DNA of 64,000 bases from an uncultured Psychromonas sp. (lineage in GTDB: Bacteria; Pseudomonadota; Gammaproteobacteria; Enterobacterales; Psychromonadaceae), in the NCBI RefSeq assembly GCF_947489755.1, contig NZ_CANLFB010000009.1:1-64000 (forward strand), in the 5' to 3' direction. The notes under the pieces are model-generated. The model was not told the DNA's origin, made no database searches, and saw only the letters and a program-made list of their open reading frames with translations. Below, in pieces: positions 9,119 through 18,291 of the stretch (its first letter is position 1; every line of letters begins with the position of its first letter). The position numbers and the translations under genes were made by a program.

Positions 9119-10489
9119 TTATATTGAGTTTTTTGTATGTGTAACAGATGAAACAGGCCAATCGGCAGCATCAACTGAATCCAGTACTTGAACTAAATGC
9201 GATGCTTGGATATCCGGGTCAAGCCATTGTGTTTGATATTCACCATTAAGGTCATAAATATTGGTTTGTTTCTTAATGTTGAAATGTCGTCCACCACGTG
9301 GGTCAACACCGACACCTGCAATATATTGCCAATTACCCCAGTTAACTGCCGCATCATAATCAATTAATTGTTCTTCAAACCATGCGGCACCAAAGCGCCA
9401 ATCCACACTCAGCTCATTGATTAAGCAGCTTGCAACTATTTGTCTGCCTCTATTACTCAAATAACCTGTGTGTCTTAGTTCATTCATGCAGGCATTCACT
9501 AATGGATAAGGTGTATTACCTAAACACCATTTTTTGAATCGTTCCGGATAAAATGAAGTAAGAGGCGCTGATTCAACAAGGCCTTTAAACTGGTACATCT
9601 TTGCACCCACTTTAAAGTGAACCCATTGAAAATAATCTCGCCACAAAAGTTCGAGATATAAACTTTCAGTCGATTTATTGCTTTCTACAGTCTGCTCATA
9701 GCGCTTAATATGCTGCATTACTTGTCTCACAGAGAGACAACCGTAATTAATCCAAGGTGATAATTTAGTGCTGTTTTCCCAACCCTCTAGGTTATTTCTG
9801 ACTTCCTTATAAATACCTGGATTTTCTGATGCAAAGTATTGTTTGAGATGTTTTAACCCTTGTTGTTCACCACCTTTAAAATTATTGCCTTGTTTAGGCT
9901 TTCCTATGATGGAAGCAGGCGGTGATTCAAGTTCATAAAGTGTTACGGAAGGACTTGATTGAAACATACAAGGCAATGACTTCACTGCTGGAATAGGGGG
10001 GGAAACATTAATAGTAGACATGACTTTTCTAAACTTAGAATAACTTGCAGGTAAGTTATCGATTTCAAAAGGCAGTTCATTTTCTGGAAATAAAGTGAAT
10101 TGGTCTACTTGGCTTATCTTTACTTGCGAGTTAAGTGAACGAAGCTGAGTGAGCAATCTATTTTCATCGGTTCCTGGGACTTTGGTTACGATAAGATCCG
10201 TTACTTTAAATTGTTCACACAGGCTCTCTAAGCTTGTAAGTGTATCGCCATAAACGACGTATAATTGTTGACCTAGTGCCAATAAGCTGTTGTTAAAGTC
10301 ATTTAGACTGGCTTGTAGAAAATGCCATCTTTTATCACCTAAAGGTTTAGAATGAAATTTATTTGGTTTGAACCATTTTTTGTCAATGACGTACACACAA
10401 ATCAATTCATTACTTTGGCTAGCTAATTGAAGTGCCAGATTGTCCGCTATACGAAGATCTTTGGTTACCCAATATAATGTACGTTTCAT
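9119..10489 (-). CDS. Cryptochrome DASH
   Basis: A DASH-type cryptochrome, an FAD/folate protein that repairs cyclobutane dimers in single-stranded or looped DNA. DASH markers are ELLWRDYFQW, GYLSNRGRQIVASCL, DWRFGAAWFE, NWGNWQYIAGVG and DPRGGRHFN. The length of 456 residues is within the family range. It is the first gene of the minus-strand photolyase cluster (Cry-DASH, photolyase, DUF2256, FeS-photolyase), so its upstream region should carry the cluster promoter. Confidence 0.92.
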   Translation of the reverse strand: MKRTLYWVTKDLRIADNLALQLASQSNELICVYVIDKKWFKPNKFHSKPLGDKRWHFLQASLNDFNNSLLALGQQLYVVYGDTLTSLESLCEQFKVTDLIVTKVPGTDENRLLTQLRSLNSQVKISQVDQFTLFPENELPFEIDNLPASYSKFRKVMSTINVSPPIPAVKSLPCMFQSSPSVTLYELESPPASIIGKPKQGNNFKGGEQQGLKHLKQYFASENPGIYKEVRNNLEGWENSTKLSPWINYGCLSVRQVMQHIKRYEQTVESNKSTESLYLELLWRDYFQWVHFKVGAKMYQFKGLVESAPLTSFYPERFKKWCLGNTPYPLVNACMNELRHTGYLSNRGRQIVASCLINELSVDWRFGAAWFEEQLIDYDAAVNWGNWQYIAGVGVDPRGGRHFNIKKQTNIYDLNGEYQTQWLDPDIQASHLVQVLDSVDAADWPVSSVTHTKNSI

Positions 10490-10626
10490 GTCTTCCGTTC
10501 CATTTCGAAGAAATCAAAAATAAATTTTCAATGAAAAATTATACGAACAAAGAATGGGATGAGATCAATATTAGAAAGTCGATTTGGATATGTTAGAAGG
10601 TGCTATTTTGAAGTACTACTCTAAGG

Positions 10627-10678
10627 TTTTATTCTAAGGTTCTGTTGTAAAGTTTTATTCTAAGGTTCTGCTGTAACG
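10627..10678. repeat. 26-bp tandem duplication
   Basis: Two adjacent 26-base units, each beginning TTTTATTCTAAGGTTCTG, differ at only two positions. A partial third copy (CTCTAAGG) precedes them. Confidence 0.85.
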
Positions 10679-10725
10679 TTTTAGGCTGAGTATTCGCCAT
10701 TATAAAATGACTCAGTTTTTAAAGG

Positions 10726-10761
10726 CAATCAATAGTAACGGTGTATTGCTACTATTGATTG
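10726..10761 (-). terminator. Strong hairpin downstream of the diguanylate cyclase gene
   Basis: A perfect 12-base stem (CAATCAATAGTA / TACTATTGATTG) with a 12-base loop lies about 70 bases past the minus-strand GGDEF gene stop. On the minus strand only a short T-run follows, so termination is plausible but not certain. Confidence 0.4.
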
Positions 10762-10832
10762 ATATGGGTCTCGTTAGTGCTGAGAGGCGTTATTTGATTT
10801 TTTTGTTAATAAAATAGCGCTATAGAATAGAA

Positions 10833-12839
10833 TTAGTTTGATTGTATGGCTTTATTACGCCCCGTCGTTTTAGCTTGATATAAAGCAATATCAGCACGTT
10901 TTAACATTTCATCAATGTCTTCATCATAAGCAATACGTTGCGCTGTGCCGATCGATAACGTGATATTAATATCTGCTTTGTTGTTAACAGAAATAGGGGT
11001 GTTTTCCATCACGATACAAATCTTCTGAGAAAGCATGAAGGCTTTTTCAGCACTTAGATCAGATGCTAATATGACAAATTCCTCACCGCCCAAACGTGCT
11101 AAAAGAACTTCTTTGGGCAATACAGACCTTAAGGTTGACGCAATCATTTTTAATACATCATCACCAACATCATGTCCGTATACATCATTGACTTTTTTAA
11201 AATGATCCGCGTCTATCATTAATACAGAAATATCCGTGTCTTCTTTTAAACGTTCATTGGCTTGAAGGAAGAAATGACGGCGATTACTGATGCCAGTTAA
11301 TACATCGGTATTCGCAATATAAGCAAGACGCTCTTCTAATTCGATTCTATCGGTAATATCAAAAGTAGACGTTCTTGCTATGGCAAAGTGTCCTTTTTCT
11401 AATATAGAGGTAGCAGAAGTCGATACAAAGAAGGTATGGTCAGATTTACATTGAATTTCCAGCACAACGCCTTCTATACTTTTGTCATGCTGAAGTTGCT
11501 CAAGAAAATCTTCAAATATGCCTTTGCTTTTTGCGGTTAAAAATTCTGAAAATCGTTTACCGATCACTTCTTCACGAGAATAACCAAGCCAATTTAATTC
11601 AGTTTGATTTATTTTAAGCACCATCCCGTTTTTATCTAAACTATGATAACCACAAGGAGAGTTTTCATATAAGTCACTTAATTCATTTTTAGTTAATAAA
11701 TCATGTCGCTGTTGGCGACGTTTTTGCTCTGATAAAAGTAATAGTAAAAATAATATTGCAGCAGAACCAATGAAGGTAAAGATAACAATAAATTGTCCAA
11801 ATGCAGTAAAAAAGAATGAATGCTCATGAATAGTTTCATTCGGTAAGAAAATAACTAATTTCCAGTCATTATTTTTAATCGATTGTTCTGTGACAGAGAG
11901 GGTGATATTTTGTTCGGCTACATATTTACCGATACTACTTAAACTAAAAGGTTTAATTGATACATAACGGAAAATACCTTTATCAGATTTAAGAATACCA
12001 CCATCATGGCTATCGATAGTTGACCAACCTTCTGGGTATAAGTTTTCAAATTTTTGATCAACATTCTCTAAACTACCTCCCCACTCATTGCTTCTGTCAT
12101 GGTTACTCATCCAATACCCTTCAGGGTCAATCAACATGCCTTGGCCACTAATGCGTAACTCCATCTGATCGCGGAAGTTTTGTAACAGTTCTGTCGATAG
12201 ATAGTTCATCACAATCAGACCTAGTTTTTCGCCTTTTTGGTTCATTATTGGAGTCACAAAACGGACAACAGGTTTATAAGGAATTTCTACCTCATCATAT
12301 TCAACATTTAACTCCATTGGAGAAACATAAACTTGCCCCTTAGCAAGCTTAATACCTTCTTGAAAGTATTTAGAGTAACGTTTGTTTTGTCGATTCTTTG
12401 CGGGGACAATATCCGTATCATCCTCACGATAATTCATACGAATCGCTTCATTACCTTGCATATCAATCAACCTAATTTGGTCATATCGATGAAAGGTAAT
12501 GGCTAAATTAATGAATAGCTTTTCAATTTCTTTGCGACTCGCTTGATCTCCACTTTCCATAAAATGACCTAATGCTCTAGATCGCGTTACCATTTGTAAA
12601 ATCATTAATTGGGTTTGCATTTCTTGCTGTAATGCTTGCGTAGTCGAAGAGACAAAGGTTTGCTCTTGCGACAGCATTTTGTCCTCTAAATTTTGAGTGT
12701 ATTGCTGATATGCATAACCAATAATTAATGCCAAAAGAATGGCTGTAATGGTATACATCCAAGCGAATCGCTTAAAAATATTAGACCAAAATGCTTCTTT
12801 CTTTGTCTGAAGTTCTGCAGAGAATTGAGTTAATGTCAT
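10833..12839 (-). CDS. Membrane diguanylate cyclase (Cache-PAS-GGDEF)
   Basis: A 668-residue sensor that should make cyclic di-GMP from GTP. Hydrophobic helices at about residues 26-46 and 347-368 bracket a periplasmic region with a Cache-like pattern (IRLIDMQGNEAIRMN, VRFVTPIMNQKGEKLG). A PAS domain follows (SPCGYHSLDKNGMVLKINQ), then a GGDEF domain beginning ANTDVLTGISNRRHF with the active motif RLGGEEFVIL. No RxxD inhibitory site is present upstream of GGEEF, so product inhibition is not predicted. The neighbouring gene encodes an EAL-like protein on the same strand. Confidence 0.9.
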   Translation of the reverse strand: MTLTQFSAELQTKKEAFWSNIFKRFAWMYTITAILLALIIGYAYQQYTQNLEDKMLSQEQTFVSSTTQALQQEMQTQLMILQMVTRSRALGHFMESGDQASRKEIEKLFINLAITFHRYDQIRLIDMQGNEAIRMNYREDDTDIVPAKNRQNKRYSKYFQEGIKLAKGQVYVSPMELNVEYDEVEIPYKPVVRFVTPIMNQKGEKLGLIVMNYLSTELLQNFRDQMELRISGQGMLIDPEGYWMSNHDRSNEWGGSLENVDQKFENLYPEGWSTIDSHDGGILKSDKGIFRYVSIKPFSLSSIGKYVAEQNITLSVTEQSIKNNDWKLVIFLPNETIHEHSFFFTAFGQFIVIFTFIGSAAILFLLLLLSEQKRRQQRHDLLTKNELSDLYENSPCGYHSLDKNGMVLKINQTELNWLGYSREEVIGKRFSEFLTAKSKGIFEDFLEQLQHDKSIEGVVLEIQCKSDHTFFVSTSATSILEKGHFAIARTSTFDITDRIELEERLAYIANTDVLTGISNRRHFFLQANERLKEDTDISVLMIDADHFKKVNDVYGHDVGDDVLKMIASTLRSVLPKEVLLARLGGEEFVILASDLSAEKAFMLSQKICIVMENTPISVNNKADINITLSIGTAQRIAYDEDIDEMLKRADIALYQAKTTGRNKAIQSN

Positions 12840-12958
12840 TTTTGACTCTTTTTATTATAATTTTTATTAACTATAAAGTTATCGCTTAACCAAAATATTA
12901 ATATATGACCGTTATGCTTGTTAAGGGATGGTACTTTAATAGTGAGAGAGCTAGTTGA

Positions 12959-14368
12959 TTAAACAGTTCTTTGATCAATAATAAATTCTATGCCGTATAG
13001 TGCGAGTGCATTGACGCTAACACTATTGTATTCCATAGCTGTGCCTAACTTAATATTTTGCTGGCGTGCTTCTTCAATGAAGTCGAGTAAATATTGTGAT
13101 GGTTGATCAAGTAATTCTGTTGCTAATGCTTTACTGAGGATTATACCCGAAATAGGTAGAAAAATTAACATATCAATTGAGAAATCTTGTGCTTCTTCCA
13201 CCAGCCAGTAAACACGGGATTGGTTTAATCTTGCCATCACGATTAACGAGAACATTGAAGAGGGTTTAACGATCGATTGTGGGTGTTTCAAATAAAAATC
13301 AATATAACTTTCCGCACAACCTAGTTCATTAATTAATGTGTCCGCTTGTTCGCGATTAAAGCCATCTGGAAACCAATCAAAGACGCTTTGTACATTAATG
13401 ATTTTTCTAACATCTGGGGCACTATTGAGGTTTAATATCTGCTTTTTATTCATACCGTAAGGGCAAAAAACAGATTCAACTTCTTGTTCATTAATAGGAT
13501 CACTATTATGACTGTCATTGATATTATTGACGAGGAAAAGTGGTTGGGCTGATAAATTTTCTATTTGTTTTTGAACGAGATGTTTAAGGTAAATCTTAGA
13601 AAATAGGGTGACTAATATGTGACGTGATTGCTGTGTAGTCGGTACAGTTTGTAAGCTTGCTAAAACAGGAAAACCTAGGCTATTGGCTAAATCATATAAA
13701 GCATGACTTAAATTGGCCTGTATATCACCATATAATAATAAAAAGGGACGTTGGTTAAGGCTAATTAAATTATTTAATACATCTATCAATTGCAAGTCAG
13801 GCGTATTCAAATCTATTATCAATAATTGTAAGTTGCTGATCTCATGGAGTGATTGTTGCGCATCATAATAAGTGAGGTTGTTCAAACCGTTTAACTGCTC
13901 AACTTGAAGGCAATCAGGCATTTTACAAATTAACCCTACACGATAATTATTTAACCAATGTTCAAATAAGTTATGCGTACTGTTTTTCCAATATTGGACA
14001 CTTTCAATGAGCTTTTCATTGTATTGACAATAATCAAAATGAGGTAAATCTATTGCCATACTAGGCAAATCACCTAACCAAAATATTTCTATATCGGCTC
14101 GTTCTTTCAATAATTGTAATAGGGAGTGACAGTGAGGACTTTGTTCTATTATTTCCGATAAAATAACGCCGCTGCCTAATGGGCAAGTACTTAGCAGCAG
14201 CGTGAGTGTTTCAACATCAGTGACAACTTGGTAATTGATATCAACAAAAAAAGGTGCACCACTAATACTGTAGAGTGGGAAAACCGTTTCATTTTGAGCT
14301 TGCTCGTCATTCAATAATAATTGTAATTCTTGCTCACTCAATAATGCACTTTGTTGACGCTTAACCAT
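12959..14368 (-). CDS. Uncharacterised protein, possible degenerate REC-EAL regulator
   Basis: No confident family match for the whole protein. Residues about 185-260 look like a response-regulator receiver lacking its key residues (LLIIDLNTPDLQLIDVL, then FPVLASLQTVPTTQQ where KP would be expected). The last ~120 residues have the layout of the second half of an EAL domain (LPISGIILSKALATELL, then IEEARQQNIKLGTAMEY, then LALYGIEFIID) but without the metal and c-di-GMP ligands. I infer an inactive REC-EAL-like protein. Its stop lies about 120 bases before the diguanylate cyclase start, and its ATG directly follows the stop of the gene upstream, so translation is probably coupled. Confidence 0.5.
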   Translation of the reverse strand: MVKRQQSALLSEQELQLLLNDEQAQNETVFPLYSISGAPFFVDINYQVVTDVETLTLLLSTCPLGSGVILSEIIEQSPHCHSLLQLLKERADIEIFWLGDLPSMAIDLPHFDYCQYNEKLIESVQYWKNSTHNLFEHWLNNYRVGLICKMPDCLQVEQLNGLNNLTYYDAQQSLHEISNLQLLIIDLNTPDLQLIDVLNNLISLNQRPFLLLYGDIQANLSHALYDLANSLGFPVLASLQTVPTTQQSRHILVTLFSKIYLKHLVQKQIENLSAQPLFLVNNINDSHNSDPINEQEVESVFCPYGMNKKQILNLNSAPDVRKIINVQSVFDWFPDGFNREQADTLINELGCAESYIDFYLKHPQSIVKPSSMFSLIVMARLNQSRVYWLVEEAQDFSIDMLIFLPISGIILSKALATELLDQPSQYLLDFIEEARQQNIKLGTAMEYNSVSVNALALYGIEFIIDQRTV

Positions 14369-15025
14369 TTAGATTTCTAATAGCTCAGGTAATAATTCGG
14401 GTAAGAAGTCACCGTTATTATTTGGGTATATAATGTATTCACCGTGGTATTTAACTTTTGATTTATAATCGGTGACTTTGTACAGTAAAAGAGATTGTTC
14501 AAAAGCTGCTTGTAATGCTTCAGCAACATCGCCACGAATATATAAGCTGATTGGTTTTACTAATAGACCATCTTCAAAGTGTGATTCAAATTCCTGACTA
14601 CAAATGATCATTGATGCTTGGCCACCACTATGGCGATTTAACTTTTCACCCACTTCTAAGTCTGTATTCACCATCCATTGTTGTTCAGTTAGTGTGTCAC
14701 AAAGCGCGATAACTTGATCTTTATTGACTATTTTTGGTGTTAACGCTTCACTAAATACATGTTCATAGCTTTGTTTAATCGCCGTGAATGTCTGAACTAA
14801 TGCAGCATTTTTACCTAAGCTACGTGCTTTGCGTTGCCATATCGTTAAAGTCGGTACTACATCACTTTCAAAACGTTTTTTCTTAATTGCATTAGTGGTC
14901 CAAGCTGCTAAAAAATGCGTTTCACTAAGCGGATTCTTAGGAATTTTACCTTTTAATTGTGCTTCATTTAAGTCTGCTAATGCACTGGTAACGACGTGAT
15001 GAATTGATGTTGAAAAACTAGTCAT
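14369..15025 (-). CDS. DUF2913-like hypothetical protein
   Basis: 218 residues, soluble, no signal peptide or membrane helix. The N-terminal part (ETHFLAAWTTNAIKKKRF, then IWQRKARSLGKNAAL) resembles the DUF2913 family of Vibrio and related genera, from memory of that family; its function is unknown. It abuts the REC-EAL-like gene with no spacer (TAA directly before ATG), indicating a bicistronic unit possibly extending to the diguanylate cyclase gene. Confidence 0.55.
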   Translation of the reverse strand: MTSFSTSIHHVVTSALADLNEAQLKGKIPKNPLSETHFLAAWTTNAIKKKRFESDVVPTLTIWQRKARSLGKNAALVQTFTAIKQSYEHVFSEALTPKIVNKDQVIALCDTLTEQQWMVNTDLEVGEKLNRHSGGQASMIICSQEFESHFEDGLLVKPISLYIRGDVAEALQAAFEQSLLLYKVTDYKSKVKYHGEYIIYPNNNGDFLPELLPELLEI

Positions 15026-15469
15026 GGTGATCCTACTGATGAAAAAATTATAAGGTTAAAAGTATGACAGGCTAACAACATAGGAACAAGTAAAGAAAAG
15101 CTAATTGCTGCTATTTGCTGATAAACAGACTGCGATGGTAAAGACAGTACGGAAGATTCGTTAAAACCTAGGCCTACAACCTCCGTTCCGGATAAAAAAT
15201 CGATACAACACCGCTATTTAAGCAGAATTTCTGCGTTACATTATTCGCCCAATAATCCGTTATTGCTTCAGTAATTTGCCTTGAATAACGCACAACTAGC
15301 AGCAATGTATAATAAAGATTTATAATTGTATGATTTTTAATGACATTTTTCTTCTGTTAACCTGAATTGAGGTTATATAAGTCATTGCTTTCAATTAACT
15401 CATTTAAAAACTTCATAAAATGTATAAATTTATTTAAACTCATGACTCTTTATTCTTCTAAGGTTTGTT
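15026..15469. other. Divergent intergenic region containing a dispersed repeat
   Basis: It separates two divergent genes and should hold promoters for both. No gene seen. The centre is occupied by a dispersed repeat copy at 15178-15294. Confidence 0.5.
15178..15294 (-). repeat. Dispersed intergenic repeat, copy 1
   Basis: Read on the minus strand, this block aligns along its length with 62521-62617. Shared runs include GAAGCAATAACGG and AAATAGCGGTG, in the same order and spacing, ending at GAGGTT. This copy contains a perfect 13-base palindrome GCAGAAATTCTGC that the other copy lacks, and CGTTATT/AATAACG arms at one end. Confidence 0.75.
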
Positions 15470-16405
15470 ATGCATATCGATATAACTGGAACTGAGTCAA
15501 CATCAGATAAAAATATTTCATTGGTACTTGGCAGTGGCGGTGCACGTGGCATGGCACATATCGGTATTATTAGATGGCTGGTGGAAAATGATTATCAGAT
15601 CAAATCAATTTCTGGGTGCTCAATTGGTGCGCTTATTGGTGGCGTGTTTGCGGCAGGTAAGTTAGATGAGTTTGAGCAATGGGTATGTGGCTTAGATAAA
15701 CTATCGATTATTTCATTATTAGACATTTCATGGACCTCTAGTGGTTTATTACGTGGTGATAAAATCATTGATACATTAAGAGAATTATTAGGTGATCAGC
15801 CAATAGAAGGACTCCCTCTTAAGTTCACCGCAGTCGCTGCGGATATTGAAAATGAAAAAGAAGTCTGGATAAACTCAGGTTGTTTATTTGATGCTATTCG
15901 TGCGTCTATTTCATTACCATTGTTTTTTACGCCAGTAATAAGAAAAGGCGTACAGCTGATTGATGGTGGCGTATTAAACCCTGTTCCTATTGCACCTACT
16001 TTTAGTGACCAGACAGACCATATTATTGCGGTCAACCTTGGAGGGGAAATGAATCATAACTGTCCAGAGCCAGACACACTTAGTGAGGTGTTATCTAGTG
16101 TTGACGAATTATCTTTCCAACAGAAAATTGGGCATTATATTAAAAAATTGAGTGATAATATTGGTGGTATCGTGCCTAAACCTTCAAGTTTAGAAGCCTA
16201 TGATATTGCTGACCAAGCTTTTGATGCGATGCAAAGTACCATTGCCCGTTTAAAATTAGCGGCCTATCCTGCCGATTATAATATTGTCATCGCACGTAAC
16301 GCTTGTGGCACATTAGAGTTTGATCGCGCAAGAGAGATGATTGATTTAGGTTACAAAAGCGCAGAAAAGATTTTAAATAATAATAAACAGTTAGTGAGTA
16401 AATAA
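15470..16405 (+). CDS. Patatin-like phospholipase family protein
   Basis: The catalytic dyad of patatins is complete: oxyanion loop GSGGARG, nucleophile elbow GCSIG and the Asp motif DGGVLNPVP. The protein would hydrolyse acyl esters of lipids. With 311 residues and no transmembrane segment it resembles the RssA group. A GxSxG with Cys as first variable residue is normal here. The ATG at 15470 follows an AAGG motif. It is followed by the DUF1415 gene on the same strand after about 100 bases. Confidence 0.88.
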   Translation: MHIDITGTESTSDKNISLVLGSGGARGMAHIGIIRWLVENDYQIKSISGCSIGALIGGVFAAGKLDEFEQWVCGLDKLSIISLLDISWTSSGLLRGDKIIDTLRELLGDQPIEGLPLKFTAVAADIENEKEVWINSGCLFDAIRASISLPLFFTPVIRKGVQLIDGGVLNPVPIAPTFSDQTDHIIAVNLGGEMNHNCPEPDTLSEVLSSVDELSFQQKIGHYIKKLSDNIGGIVPKPSSLEAYDIADQAFDAMQSTIARLKLAAYPADYNIVIARNACGTLEFDRAREMIDLGYKSAEKILNNNKQLVSK

Positions 16406-16506
16406 AGGTTTTTGATAAGCTTTAATTTGCAACTTAAAAAGTGAAATAAACGACATAAGTAATGCTGCAATCTAATCTTTTGCCATTACTAAAATAAGGG
16501 AACAAT

Positions 16507-17046
16507 GTGGACGTAGTAAGTAGTACTCAAGCTTGGGTTAATAAAGTGATTGTGAAATACAATATTTGTCCCTTTGCTAAAAAAGAGATGGATAGAGGGA
16601 GTATTCGTTATTGTGAAGACAACAGTACTGACATTGAAGGCGTACTAGAACGCTTAACTGAAGAGTGTGTTTTTTTAGATAATAATGAACAGACAGAAAC
16701 GACGTTATTAATTTTGAGTGAAGCGTGTACCGACTTTGATAGCTTCTTAGATCTTGTTTATTTGTCTAATCACTTATTACAAATGAGTCATTATGAAGGT
16801 ATTTATCAGTTAGCGCATTTTCACCCTGATTATTGTTTTGAAGGGGATCCTGAAGAAGCGGCATCAAATTACAGTAACCGTTCGCCTTATCCTACTTTAC
16901 ATATCATCAGAGAAAGTAGCATGGAAAAAGCAATTGCAGCACATCCTGATGTGGATGCAATTCCTGACAGAAATATAGAATTTCTTAATAAAAAGGGCAG
17001 TCCATTTTTTGCAGATTTATTGGCAAGTTGCCTATTAGTCAAGTAG
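16507..17046 (+). CDS. DUF1415 family protein
   Basis: A 179-residue protein matching the DUF1415 pattern: TQAWVNKVIVKYNICPFAKK at the N-terminus, then HFHPDYCFEGDP and NRSPYPTLHIIRE. Function unknown; conserved Cys and His residues suggest a metal or redox role, but that is inference. The start is GTG at 16507, 6-7 bases after an AAGGGA ribosome site; the overlapping ATG at 16505 is out of frame. Confidence 0.82.
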   Translation: MDVVSSTQAWVNKVIVKYNICPFAKKEMDRGSIRYCEDNSTDIEGVLERLTEECVFLDNNEQTETTLLILSEACTDFDSFLDLVYLSNHLLQMSHYEGIYQLAHFHPDYCFEGDPEEAASNYSNRSPYPTLHIIRESSMEKAIAAHPDVDAIPDRNIEFLNKKGSPFFADLLASCLLVK

Positions 17047-17099
17047 TTCAAGTTAACCAAATAGTTCAAGTTAAGTCGTTAATATCTAGGTAATATTAA

Positions 17100-17140
17100 A
17101 CTGAATGGCACACTATATTTGAAATATTATGCCATTCAGT
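17100..17140. terminator. Bidirectional terminator
   Basis: An 11-base stem ACTGAATGGCA / TGCCATTCAGT with an AT-rich loop, followed on the plus strand by CTTTT, lies between convergent genes. Confidence 0.65.
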
Positions 17141-17172
17141 CTTTTACGTTAAACAGATATTAAAAAGTAAAA

Positions 17173-18291
17173 TTAAAAAGTAAATGCTAAATTAGTCGAA
17201 ATACCGACTTGGTTTTCACCGGCATAAGAACCTGCAATATCAAGGCTGACTAAATCAAAAGGACTGATGCCAATACCAGCAGTGATTGAATTATCCAGTG
17301 TTTCTTCTAAATCAATTTCGTAACCTGCACGTAATTGCGCCCAACCCCAAGCATTTCCTTCAATACCAAACCTGATGAATTGGGTATCATCATTAGTATC
17401 AATATTCTCAAAACGTGTTTGTTTCGTTAAATCTGCATCAATAGCGGCAACAAAGTAATCAGTGTCATAAGCAACCCCGACAGTAACCTGCGTGTCTAAA
17501 TTATAGGTACCATTTATACCATCTCTATTGCCTTGGTTATTCGACACATCGATTTCTTGTGCAATAAGATCTTTAACAGCTAAAGCTACACGGAAGTCGT
17601 GTTTGTACCAAACGGCACCTAAGTCAACGTTAAATGCACTTTTTGTTGTTTCACTTTCATCGTAGTCATCAACATCAAAATCCTCAACAGTCGCAACTTG
17701 AGCATAAGTGGTCATTTGTTGATATTTAGGCGTTATACCAAAAGAAAACCGTTCACCTGATATTTGAAATTGTTTTGCTAAGGCCAAACCAAGCTCAATG
17801 TAACCAAATGCAACTAAATCAACTGTTGAAGTTTGGTAATTATTATTAGTTATATCGGTAGTAGCGACTATTTCAGCGTAACTATGTACAAATAAATTAG
17901 AAGCAACAAATTCAGTTGGTAATGCGATGGCTAAACCGATACCTGCATTTACTCGTACTGGTTCAGCACCATCGAGTTCATTTAGGTTTTGATCAATTGC
18001 ACTTTGATTACTATCATCGATATTATCTTGAAGGTCGTCAATAACGCTAATCGCGTCGTCTTGGTCATTGGCTGCAACTTCTAACGCCAGAAAAATACCA
18101 AAGTCATCTTCATCTTTGTAACTTGCTGTTAATGCTGGGTTATAAAAGGGTGCGGTAAGATAATCGGCAGATGCGACGCCTGTATTACCCATTGCATTAC
18201 CACGTGCGTCAGCTACCTTACTCGCGGCGCTTACATTTGAAGCTAATAATGCCCCCATGATACTTAATGCTAATATTGATTTATTATTCAT
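17173..18291 (-). CDS. TraF-like (TraF_2) outer-membrane beta-barrel protein
   Basis: The start at 18291 gives a clear signal peptide (MNNKSILALSIMGALLA then cleavage after SNVSA) and follows AAAGGACG at good spacing; the upstream ATG would spoil the signal. The mature part begins ADARGNAMGNTGVASA, a hallmark of the TraF_2 group that is often labelled conjugal transfer protein TraF, and continues as alternating beta strands ending in a C-terminal Phe (NLAFTF), typical of outer-membrane barrels. It is rich in Asp and Asn. No conjugation genes are nearby, so transfer function is not implied; FadL-like transport or a structural role is equally possible. Confidence 0.75.
   Translation of the reverse strand: MNNKSILALSIMGALLASNVSAASKVADARGNAMGNTGVASADYLTAPFYNPALTASYKDEDDFGIFLALEVAANDQDDAISVIDDLQDNIDDSNQSAIDQNLNELDGAEPVRVNAGIGLAIALPTEFVASNLFVHSYAEIVATTDITNNNYQTSTVDLVAFGYIELGLALAKQFQISGERFSFGITPKYQQMTTYAQVATVEDFDVDDYDESETTKSAFNVDLGAVWYKHDFRVALAVKDLIAQEIDVSNNQGNRDGINGTYNLDTQVTVGVAYDTDYFVAAIDADLTKQTRFENIDTNDDTQFIRFGIEGNAWGWAQLRAGYEIDLEETLDNSITAGIGISPFDLVSLDIAGSYAGENQVGISTNLAFTF

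Larger units (their letters stand above)
10490..10832. other. Intergenic region with tandem repeat and hairpin
   Basis: No gene seen. It holds the presumed promoter of the photolyase cluster, a short tandem repeat (10627-10678) and a 12-base-pair hairpin (10726-10761) downstream of the diguanylate cyclase gene. Confidence 0.5.

Noticed and set aside
17173-18291. Part of a conjugation system (TraF)
   Set aside because: The family name is historical; no other transfer gene is present.
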